This document shows, in pieces, positions 6,811-12,635 of a stretch of DNA of 12,635 nt (its first letter is position 1; each line of letters starts with the position of its first letter). The notes under the pieces are model-generated. The model made no database searches. It saw nothing but the letters and a program-made list of their open reading frames with translations, and was not told where the DNA came from. Origin of the DNA: an uncultured Amaricoccus sp. (GTDB taxonomy: Bacteria > Pseudomonadota > Alphaproteobacteria > Rhodobacterales > Rhodobacteraceae); assembly GCF_937858865.1 (NCBI RefSeq), contig NZ_CALLYO010000389.1, forward strand, positions 1 through 12,635, read 5' to 3'. The position numbers and the translations under genes were made by a program.

Positions 6811-7203
6811 ATGTCTGACGCCAACCGGGGAAACCGGCCGCTTTCACCCTTCATGATCGGACCGATCTACCGGCCGCAGATCAACTCGATCATGTCGATC
6901 AGCCACCGGCTGACCGGGCTCGGGCTGGCGCTGACCGCGATGCTGCTGGTCTGGTGGTTCCTGGCGGCGGCGACGGGACCGGAATACTTCCGTTTCGTCG
7001 ACGGGCTGCTGACCTCGTGGATCGGCACGCTGGTCATGGTCGTCTCGCTCGCGGCGCTCTGGTATCACTTCTTCACCGGGCTCCGGCATCTGGTCTGGGA
7101 CGCCGGGGTGGGACTCGAGAAGGCGCAGATCCGCCCGAGCGGCATCGCCGTGCTGGTGGCGGCGGGCGTCATGACGCTCCTCACCCTCGTCATCGCGCTC
7201 TGA
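6811..7203 (+). CDS. sdhC: Succinate dehydrogenase cytochrome b556 subunit
   Basis: Membrane anchor subunit of complex II, 130 residues with three membrane helices (about 33-55, 66-88 and 109-129). RPLSP followed by IYRPQINSIMSISHRLTG (19-36) is the SdhC signature; S29 and R33 align with the quinone-site residues S27 and R31 of E. coli. H86 in WYHFFTGLRHLVWD matches the haem b ligand (E. coli H84), and H93 and D97 are also conserved. The start at 6811 is chosen because GGAGG lies 6 bases before it; an in-frame upstream ATG (6739) would add residues unlike the family and has no ribosome site. It is first in sdhCDAB, with 10 bases to sdhD. Confidence 0.95.
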   Translation: MSDANRGNRPLSPFMIGPIYRPQINSIMSISHRLTGLGLALTAMLLVWWFLAAATGPEYFRFVDGLLTSWIGTLVMVVSLAALWYHFFTGLRHLVWDAGVGLEKAQIRPSGIAVLVAAGVMTLLTLVIAL

Positions 7204-7213
7204 GGAGGCCGCC

Positions 7214-7594
7214 ATGCAGTTCCGCACCGACAGGCAGCGCGTCCAGGGCCTCGGGGCCTCCGGCGACGGCGTTGGGCACTGGTGGAGCCAGCGGATCACC
7301 TCGATCGCGCTGGTGCCCCTGACCATCGTCTTCATCTTCCCCTTCGTGCAGGCGCTCGGCTCCGACTTCGAGCGGGTGCGCGAGGTCTACAGCCACCCGT
7401 TCAACGCGGTGGTGGCGATCCTCTTCTTCGCGGTCGGCTTCCGCCACCTGCAGCAGGGCATCCAGGTGGTGATCGAGGACTATGTGCACGACAAGCCGCT
7501 CATGGTCGGGCTGCAGCTCGCCAACACGCTGCTGACCTTCGCCTTCGCGATGACGGCCATCTTCGCGGTCGCCATGATCGCCTTCGCCGCCTGA
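7214..7594 (+). CDS. sdhD: Succinate dehydrogenase hydrophobic membrane anchor subunit
   Basis: Second membrane anchor of complex II, 126 residues with three helices (about 29-48, 62-80 and 99-124). [18 protein letters not shown] (19-36) is the family's N-terminal motif. [17 protein letters not shown] (78-94) contains H78, equivalent to the E. coli haem ligand H71, and D89-Y90, equivalent to the quinone-site pair D82-Y83. It works with SdhC to bind haem b and reduce ubiquinone at the inner membrane. TGAGGAGG merges the sdhC stop with the ribosome site, 5 bases before the ATG. It is followed 11 bases later by sdhA. Confidence 0.95.
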   Translation: MQFRTDRQRVQGLGASGDGVGHWWSQRITSIALVPLTIVFIFPFVQALGSDFERVREVYSHPFNAVVAILFFAVGFRHLQQGIQVVIEDYVHDKPLMVGLQLANTLLTFAFAMTAIFAVAMIAFAA

Positions 7595-7605
7595 GGAGCC
7601 CCGAC

Positions 7606-9414
7606 ATGGCCGCATACGAGTTCACCGACCACAGCTACGACGTCATCGTGGTCGGCGCCGGCGGGGCGGGCCTCCGCGCCACGCTCGGCATGGCCGAGCA
7701 GGGCCTCAGGACCGGCTGCATCACCAAGGTCTTCCCCACCCGCTCGCACACCGTCGCCGCCCAGGGCGGCATCGCCGCCTCGCTCTGCAACATGGGGCCC
7801 GACCACTGGCAGTGGCACATGTACGACACCGTGAAGGGGTCGGACTGGCTCGGCGACACCGACGCGATGGAGTATCTGGCGCGCGAGGCGCCGAAAGCGG
7901 TCTACGAGCTCGAGCACTACGGGGTGCCGTTCAGCCGCACCGAGGACGGGCGGATCTACCAGCGGCCGTTCGGCGGGCATACGACCGAGTTCGGCGAGGG
8001 GCCGCCGGTGCAGCGCACCTGCGCGGCGGCGGACCGGACCGGGCACGCGATCCTGCACACGCTCTACGGGCAGTCGCTGAAGAACAATGCGCAGTTCTTC
8101 ATCGAGTTCTTCGCCATCGACCTGATCATGACCGAGGACGGCATCTGCCAGGGCGTGCTGGCCTGGAAGCTCGACGACGGGACGCTGCACCGGTTCAACG
8201 CCAAGATGACCGTGCTCGCCACCGGCGGTTACGGGCGGGCCTATTTCTCGGCGACCTCGGCGCATACCTGCACCGGCGACGGCGGCGGGATGGTGGCGCG
8301 GCAGGGTCTGCCGCTGCAGGACATGGAGTTCGTGCAGTTCCATCCCACGGGGATCTACGGCGCGGGCTGCCTGATCACCGAGGGGGCGCGCGGCGAGGGC
8401 GGCTACCTGACGAACTCCGAGGGCGAGCGGTTCATGGAACGCTATGCGCCCACCTACAAGGACCTCGCCAGCCGCGACGTGGTGTCGCGCTGCATGACGA
8501 TCGAGATCCGCGAGGGCAGGGGGGTCGGACCGCTCAAGGACCATATCCACCTCAACCTCAACCACCTGCCGCCCGAGGCGCTGGCCGAGCGGCTGCCGGG
8601 GATCTCGGAATCGGCGAAGATCTTCGCCGGCGTCGACGTGACCAAGGCGCCGATCCCGGTCTTGCCGACGGTGCACTACAACATGGGCGGCATCCCGACC
8701 AACTACTGGGGCGAGGCGCTGAACCCGACGGAGCACAATCCCGACGCGATCCAGCCCGGCCTGATGGCGGTGGGCGAGGCCGGCTGCGCCAGCGTCCACG
8801 GGGCGAACCGGCTGGGGTCGAACAGCCTGATCGACCTCGTGGTCTTCGGGCGGGCGGCGGCGATCCGCGCCGGCGAGGTGGTGGAGCGGGGGACGCCGAA
8901 CCGGCCGCTCAACGCGGCCTCGGTCGAGGCGGCGGTCGAGCGGTTCGACCGGCTGCGCCATGCCGAGGGGTCGATCCCGACCGCCGAGCTCCGGCTCAGG
9001 CTGCAGCGCGCCATGCAGGAGGACGCCGCGGTCTTCCGTACCGCCGAGGTGCTGCAGAACGGCTGCCGCCAGGTGAAGGCGATCGCCGACCAGATGCCGG
9101 ACATCAAGGTCACCGACCGCTCGATGATCTGGAACTCCGACCTGATGGAGACGCTCGAGCTCACCAACCTCGTCCCGAACGCGCTCGCCACCATCGTCGG
9201 GGCGGAGGCACGGCACGAGAGCCGCGGTGCGCACGCCCGCGAGGACTTCCCCGACCGCGACGACGGGAACTGGCGCAAGCATACGCTCGCGGTGGTGCAT
9301 CCGGACAATGCGGTGACGCTGAGCTATCGCCCCGTCCACCTCGATCCGCTGACGCCGGTGGAGAAGGGCGGGATCGATGTGAAGAAGATTGCGCCCAAGG
9401 CGCGGGTGTACTGA
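7606..9414 (+). CDS. sdhA: Succinate dehydrogenase flavoprotein subunit
   Basis: Catalytic subunit of complex II, 602 residues and full length. It oxidises succinate to fumarate with covalently bound FAD on the cytoplasmic face of the inner membrane. The FAD Rossmann motif is [14 protein letters not shown] (12-25); H48 in [10 protein letters not shown] is the flavin-linked histidine. Active-site residues are H246 (FHPTG), R290 (SRDVVSR), H357 (VHYNMGG) and R402 ([10 protein letters not shown]). KGSDWLGD and [19 protein letters not shown] are typical of the alphaproteobacterial type. The ATG at 7606 gives the standard [17 protein letters not shown] start and follows GAGGAG; longer frames upstream overlap sdhD. 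No insertion or missing residue is seen. In many relatives a small gene lies between sdhA and sdhB; here only 10 bases separate them. Confidence 0.98.
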   Translation: MAAYEFTDHSYDVIVVGAGGAGLRATLGMAEQGLRTGCITKVFPTRSHTVAAQGGIAASLCNMGPDHWQWHMYDTVKGSDWLGDTDAMEYLAREAPKAVYELEHYGVPFSRTEDGRIYQRPFGGHTTEFGEGPPVQRTCAAADRTGHAILHTLYGQSLKNNAQFFIEFFAIDLIMTEDGICQGVLAWKLDDGTLHRFNAKMTVLATGGYGRAYFSATSAHTCTGDGGGMVARQGLPLQDMEFVQFHPTGIYGAGCLITEGARGEGGYLTNSEGERFMERYAPTYKDLASRDVVSRCMTIEIREGRGVGPLKDHIHLNLNHLPPEALAERLPGISESAKIFAGVDVTKAPIPVLPTVHYNMGGIPTNYWGEALNPTEHNPDAIQPGLMAVGEAGCASVHGANRLGSNSLIDLVVFGRAAAIRAGEVVERGTPNRPLNAASVEAAVERFDRLRHAEGSIPTAELRLRLQRAMQEDAAVFRTAEVLQNGCRQVKAIADQMPDIKVTDRSMIWNSDLMETLELTNLVPNALATIVGAEARHESRGAHAREDFPDRDDGNWRKHTLAVVHPDNAVTLSYRPVHLDPLTPVEKGGIDVKKIAPKARVY

Positions 9415-9424
9415 GGAGCGGGCG

Positions 9425-10204
9425 ATGGTCGAGTTCACGCTGCCACGCAACAGCCGGATGGTCACCGGCAAGACCTGGCCGAAGCCCGAGGGCGCGACCA
9501 ACGTCCGGACCTTCCGCATCTACCGCTGGGACCCGGACTCCGGGCGCAACCCGCAGATCGACACCTACTTCGTCGACATGGACAGCTGCGGGCCGATGAT
9601 CCTGGACGCGCTGATCAAGATCAAGAACGAGATCGACCCGACGCTGACCTTCCGCCGGTCGTGCCGCGAGGGGATCTGCGGGTCCTGCGCGATGAACATC
9701 GACGGGATCAACACGCTCGCGTGCATCTACGGCATGGACGAGATCACCGGGGACGTGCGGATCTATCCGCTGCCGCACATGCCGGTGGTGAAGGATCTGG
9801 TGCCGGATCTCACGCATTTCTATGCCCAGCACGCCAGCATCCGGCCGTGGCTCGAGACGGAGACGGTGACGCCGGAGCGGGAATGGAAGCAGTCGATCGA
9901 GGACCGGCGCAAGCTCGACGGGCTCTACGAGTGCGTGATGTGCGCCTGCTGCTCGACCGCCTGCCCGTCCTACTGGTGGAACCCTGACCGCTACATCGGG
10001 CCGGCGGCGCTGCTGCACGCCTACCGGTGGATCATCGACAGCCGGGACGAAGCGACCGGGGAGCGGCTCGACGATCTCAACGACGGCTTCAAGCTCTATC
10101 GCTGCCACACGATCATGAACTGCACCCAGACCTGCCCGAAGCACCTGAACCCGGCGAAGGCGATCGCCGAGATCAAGAAGCTGATGGTCGAGCGGCGGAT
10201 GTGA
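9425..10204 (+). CDS. sdhB: Succinate dehydrogenase iron-sulfur subunit
   Basis: Electron-transfer subunit of complex II, 259 residues. The [2Fe-2S] cluster is bound by C80, C85, C88 and C100 ([10 protein letters not shown] and the NTLAC that follows). [16 protein letters not shown] (170-185) and [17 protein letters not shown] (227-243) give the [4Fe-4S] ligands C170, C173, C176 and C237, and the [3Fe-4S] ligands C180, C227 and C233. It passes electrons from SdhA FAD to quinone and haem b in SdhCD. The ATG at 9425 ([12 protein letters not shown]) follows TGAGGAG at 7 bases; the longer frame beginning inside sdhA is not used. It ends the sdh operon; the next gene is convergent. Confidence 0.98.
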   Translation: MVEFTLPRNSRMVTGKTWPKPEGATNVRTFRIYRWDPDSGRNPQIDTYFVDMDSCGPMILDALIKIKNEIDPTLTFRRSCREGICGSCAMNIDGINTLACIYGMDEITGDVRIYPLPHMPVVKDLVPDLTHFYAQHASIRPWLETETVTPEREWKQSIEDRRKLDGLYECVMCACCSTACPSYWWNPDRYIGPAALLHAYRWIIDSRDEATGERLDDLNDGFKLYRCHTIMNCTQTCPKHLNPAKAIAEIKKLMVERRM

Positions 10205-10254
10205 GATGTGAGGCTGCTCGGGGCGGGTGTCGTGCGCGCACGGCATTTGCCATG

Positions 10255-10303
10255 TCGTTGAAATGACCTGCTGCAACTACCGACGCTTGCCGCATTTCAA
10301 CGA
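10255..10303. repeat. Perfect 11-bp inverted repeat between convergent sdhB and parE
   Basis: TCGTTGAAATG (10255-10265) and CATTTCAACGA (10293-10303) are perfect reverse complements, 27 bases apart. They fill most of the 118-base gap between the convergent sdhB and parE stops. A 12-bp palindrome CGTGCGCGCACG lies at 10231-10242. The AT-rich stem and long loop without T-runs do not look like a classic terminator, though a bidirectional function is possible. Short terminal repeats of a mobile piece, or a structured RNA, are alternatives. No transposase is nearby. Confidence 0.5.
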
Positions 10304-10322
10304 AGGTTGCCGCGCGCGCAGG

Positions 10323-10676
10323 TCAGCGGTCGCTCAGGATCCTTAAACGCATCCGGCGCTGGTGGTCCTGAGTGCCGAAGAACACGGCGAGGATGCGTAC
10401 GCGCCCCTCCTCTCGCGCGCCTTCGATCTGGAAGTAGTAGATTGCCCGGTCGAGCGTGACGTGACGGAGGCCGGGGGCGAGATCCTCGTGAATCGGGCCA
10501 CGGTGCGGGGCGAGGGCGAGGCGGTCGGCGGAGGCGACGATGCTGCGGATCCGGCGGGCGGCATGGTCGAAGGCTTCCTCCGGGGCTTCGCCGAAGCCGC
10601 GGTAGGTTTCGGCCAGGTGGTCGAAAAGCAGCTCGAGATCTCGATGCGCCGCTGCGGCGAACTCAACTCGCCACAT
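10323..10676 (-). CDS. parE: RelE/ParE-family toxin
   Basis: A 117-residue protein of the ParE/RelE superfamily. Family traits are the N-terminal AAAHRDLELLFDHLAETY (8-25), two long helices, then GLRHVTLDRAIYYFQIE (69-85) and VRILAVFFGTQDHQRRM (93-109), the C-terminal strand and basic end. ParE proteins usually inhibit DNA gyrase, while RelE proteins cleave ribosomal mRNA. The partner is ParD-like, which favours the gyrase type, but this sequence does not settle it. The start overlaps the end of parD by 14 bases. It is convergent with sdhB. A length of 117 is a little longer than a typical ParE (about 95-105). It appears intact. Confidence 0.85.
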   Translation of the reverse strand: MWRVEFAAAAHRDLELLFDHLAETYRGFGEAPEEAFDHAARRIRSIVASADRLALAPHRGPIHEDLAPGLRHVTLDRAIYYFQIEGAREEGRVRILAVFFGTQDHQRRMRLRILSDR

Positions 10677-10932
10677 CGCGGCGTTTCCGCGCGATCATCG
10701 CCTCGACCTGCTCGCTCATCGCCTCCGCGGAGAGGAACGGTCCTTCGAGCCGCTCGCGCAGGATGGCCCTGAGCGCGGCGACGTCGGCCTCGTCGGCTTC
10801 CACCTGCCGCCGCAGCAGGTCGATTCCCTGCTGGAGGACGGCGCTCGCACTTGGGTAACGCCCGGCGGCCACCAGCGACCGGACGAAGGCGTCCTGTTCG
10901 TCGGTGAGCGAGATCGAGGACTTGACGGTCAC
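10663..10932 (-). CDS. parD: ParD-family ribbon-helix-helix antitoxin
   Basis: An 89-residue antitoxin. The N-terminal KSSISLTDEQDAFVRSLVAAGRYPSASAVLQQGIDLLRRQ (positions 4-43, with its strand at 4-9 and helices around 11-23 and 28-42) is the classic ParD DNA-binding fold; the 20s loop GRYPSASAV is diagnostic. The acidic and helical C-terminus (44-85) should wrap the toxin. The start is a GTG (10930-10932) with AAGGAG 5 bases before it. A strong-looking promoter and a palindrome just upstream suggest the usual self-repression by the ParD-ParE complex. It is on the same strand as ecm and 117 bases after it, so readthrough is also possible. Confidence 0.88.
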   Translation of the reverse strand: MTVKSSISLTDEQDAFVRSLVAAGRYPSASAVLQQGIDLLRRQVEADEADVAALRAILRERLEGPFLSAEAMSEQVEAMIARKRRDVAS

Positions 10933-10947
10933 CTGTGCTCCTTCCTG

Positions 10948-10959
10948 GCCTGCTCAGGC
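10948..10959. promoter_or_regulatory. Candidate parDE operator
   Basis: GCCTG-CT-CAGGC is a perfect 12-base palindrome located immediately downstream of the parDE -10 hexamer, at the expected transcription start. Its position fits a site where the RHH antitoxin represses its own promoter. Binding is inferred from position only. Confidence 0.45.
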
Positions 10960-10988
10960 ACGGTACGACCGGGTAGCACCTGCGTCAA
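10960..10988 (-). promoter_or_regulatory. parDE promoter
   Basis: On the minus strand TTGACG (10983-10988) and TACCGT (10960-10965) are separated by exactly 17 bases. The -35 is one base off consensus and the spacing is ideal. Transcription would start near 10953, about 20 bases before the GTG start of parD. Confidence 0.6.
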
Positions 10989-11049
10989 GCGCCTCCCTCA
11001 TCCCCGTACATGCACCAGGCGAACGGGTCGGGGCGAATCGCCGCCGCGG

Positions 11050-12635
11050 TCAGGCGGCCTCGCGGGTGGCGGCGTCGGCGAGGGCGACGATGTCGAGCAT
11101 GATGCGGTTCAGCTCGAAGTCCTTGGGGGTGTAGACGCGGGCGACGCCGGCGGCGAGGAGCTGGGCGGCGTCGGAGTCGGGGATGATGCCGCCGACCACC
11201 ACCGGCACGTCGGCGAGGTCGGCGGCGCGCATCCGCTCCATGACCTCGGTGACGAGGGGGAGGTGGGAGCCGGAGAGGATGGAGAGGCCGACGACGTGGA
11301 CGCTCTCCTCCAGGGCGGCGTTGACGATCTGCGCCGGGGTGAGGCGGATGCCCTCGTAGAGCACCTCCATGCCGCAGTCGCGGGCGCGGACGGCGATCTG
11401 CTCGGCGCCGTTGGAGTGGCCGTCGAGGCCGGGCTTGCCGACGAGGAATTTTATCCGCCGCCCGAGGTGGGCGGAGGCGGCCTCGACGGCGGCGCGGACC
11501 TCGGAGAGGTTGCCGGCGGGGGCGGCGGCCGCCTTGCCGACGCCGGTCGGGGCGCGGTACTCGCCGAAGACCTCGCGCATGGCGGCGCCCCATTCGCCGG
11601 TGGTGACGCCGGCCTTGGCGGCGGCGATCGAGGCGGGCATAACGGTGGCGCCGGCGCGAGCGGCGGCCTTGAGGGCGGCGAGGGCCGCCTCGACGGCGGC
11701 GGGGTCGCGGGCGGCGCGCCAGGCCTGGAGGCGGGCGATCTGCTCGGCCTCGACGGCCGGGTCGACGACGAGGATGCCGCCTTCGCCGGCGGTGAGCGGC
11801 GAGGGCTCGGCCTCGGTGAAGCGGTTGACGCCGACGACGGTGGTGGCCCCCGCCTCGATGCGGGCGAGGCGGGCGGTGTTGGCGGCGACGAGCGCCGACT
11901 TCATGTAGTCGATGGCGGCGATGGCGCCGCCCATCTCGTCGATGGTGGCGAGTTCGGCGCGGGCGCCGGCCTTCAGCTCCTCGACCCTGGCGGCGACGGC
12001 GGGGTTGCCGTCGAAGAGGTCGGCGTATTCGAGGAGATCCGTCTCGTAGGCCATGATCTGCTGCATGCGGAGCGACCATTGCTGGTCGAAGGGACGCGGC
12101 AGGCCCAGGGCCTCGTTCCAGGCCGGGAGCTGGACGGCGCGGGCGCGGGCGTTCTTCGAGAGGACGACGGCGAGCATCTCGATCAGGATGCGGTAGACGT
12201 TGTTCTCCGGCTGCTGCTCGGTCAGGCCGAGGGAGTTGACCTGGACGCCGTAGCGGAAGCGGCGGAGCTTCGGGTCGGCGACGCCGTAGTCGTCGCGGCA
12301 GATCTCGTCCCAGAGCTCGACGAAGGCGCGCATCTTGCACATCTCGGTAACGAAGCGGATGCCGGCGTTCACGAAGAAGGAGATGCGGGAGACGACCTGC
12401 GCGAAGTCCTGCGCGTCGACTTGGCCGCGCACCTCGTCGAGGACGGCGCGGGCGGTGGCGAGCGCGAAGGCGAGCTCCTGCTCGGGCGTCGCGCCGGCTT
12501 CCTGCAGGTGGTAGCTGCAGACGTTCATCGGGTTCCACTTCGGGACCGAGCGGTAGCAGTACTGGGCGACATCGGCGATGAGCCGGAGGGACGGCTCGGG
12601 CGGGAAGACGTAGGTGCCGCGGGAGAGATATTCCT
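11050..12635 (-). CDS. ecm: Ethylmalonyl-CoA mutase (coenzyme B12-dependent), C-terminal 527 residues
   Basis: The gene enters from the right edge; about 130 N-terminal residues are outside, judged from a usual length near 650. The B12-dependent enzyme converts ethylmalonyl-CoA to methylsuccinyl-CoA in the ethylmalonyl-CoA pathway. The barrel part has GTYVFPPEPS, VNSLGLTEQQPENNVYRILI, VQLPAWNEALGLPRPFDQQ and YETDLLEY, which are Ecm/MeaA-type; methylmalonyl-CoA mutase has a different segment here. The C-terminal B12 domain has KPGLDGHSNGAEQ, with the cobalt-binding His codon at 11416-11418 (DxHxxG), then LSILSGSHLP and VVVGGIIP. No frame break is seen. An internal ATG at 12528 is not the start, since the reading frame and homology continue through EYLSRGTYVF. 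It ends 117 bases before parD. Confidence 0.94.
   Translation of the reverse strand, partial: EYLSRGTYVFPPEPSLRLIADVAQYCYRSVPKWNPMNVCSYHLQEAGATPEQELAFALATARAVLDEVRGQVDAQDFAQVVSRISFFVNAGIRFVTEMCKMRAFVELWDEICRDDYGVADPKLRRFRYGVQVNSLGLTEQQPENNVYRILIEMLAVVLSKNARARAVQLPAWNEALGLPRPFDQQWSLRMQQIMAYETDLLEYADLFDGNPAVAARVEELKAGARAELATIDEMGGAIAAIDYMKSALVAANTARLARIEAGATTVVGVNRFTEAEPSPLTAGEGGILVVDPAVEAEQIARLQAWRAARDPAAVEAALAALKAAARAGATVMPASIAAAKAGVTTGEWGAAMREVFGEYRAPTGVGKAAAAPAGNLSEVRAAVEAASAHLGRRIKFLVGKPGLDGHSNGAEQIAVRARDCGMEVLYEGIRLTPAQIVNAALEESVHVVGLSILSGSHLPLVTEVMERMRAADLADVPVVVGGIIPDSDAAQLLAAGVARVYTPKDFELNRIMLDIVALADAATREAA

Noticed and set aside
7480..9519. Long minus-strand open frame opposite sdhD, sdhA and sdhB
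   Set aside because: High G+C removes stop codons; the sense strand encodes full SdhA with all catalytic residues, and the antisense product has no recognisable domain.
10985..12538. Second long minus-strand frame within ecm
   Set aside because: It is an out-of-frame, arginine-rich shadow; the B12-binding and barrel motifs are all in the other frame.
11050..12635. Methylmalonyl-CoA mutase (mcm/scpA) instead of ethylmalonyl-CoA mutase
   Set aside because: The NSLGLTEQQPENNVYRILI and VQLPAWNEALGLPRP segments are those of the Ecm/MeaA group; Mcm has a different substrate-site sequence here.

Overview
This window looks like chromosomal core-metabolism DNA from a high-GC alphaproteobacterium, most likely in or near the Rhodobacterales. 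The protein sequences of SdhCDAB, Mdh, SucC, mesaconyl-CoA hydratase and ethylmalonyl-CoA mutase are all of the type seen there, and their clustering matches what I recall of Rhodobacter-like genomes. The assignment rests on recognition of families, not on a search.

Layout. Positions 1-4042 are all on the minus strand. In transcription order they are: a small secreted protein with a TTG start, malate dehydrogenase (mdh), a periplasmic Cu/Zn superoxide dismutase (sodC), succinyl-CoA ligase beta (sucC), a ribbon-helix-helix antitoxin, a PIN-domain toxin, and the first 20 codons of succinyl-CoA ligase alpha (sucD). Positions 4209-10204 are on the plus strand. They hold an overlapping trio (a malyl-CoA thioesterase/lyase-type CitE-family protein, an NnrU-family membrane protein and mesaconyl-CoA hydratase), then a gap of about 100 bases with a dyad-symmetric candidate operator, then sdhCDAB. 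Positions 10323-12635 are again on the minus strand: a ParDE-type toxin-antitoxin pair with its own promoter, downstream of the C-terminal 527 residues of ethylmalonyl-CoA mutase (ecm).

How the genes work together. Ecm, Mch and the Mcl2-like enzyme belong to the ethylmalonyl-CoA pathway, which replaces the glyoxylate shunt for acetate and C2 assimilation. Its products (succinyl-CoA, and malate via malyl-CoA) enter the TCA cycle at the steps run by SucCD, SdhCDAB and Mdh, which are encoded alongside. The window is therefore a combined TCA and ethylmalonyl-CoA locus.

The least ordinary parts are the accessory insertions. A PIN-toxin module sits between sucC and sucD so tightly that the sucD ribosome-binding site lies in the last codons of the toxin gene. 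The antitoxin and toxin share about 98 bases in two frames. A ParDE module lies between ecm and sdhB, and sodC lies between mdh and sucC. Three dyad-symmetric sites, upstream of sucC, upstream of sdhC and between sdhB and parE, have no assigned factor. No rRNA, tRNA, CRISPR array or insertion sequence was seen, and no stretch over 300 bases lacks a gene.
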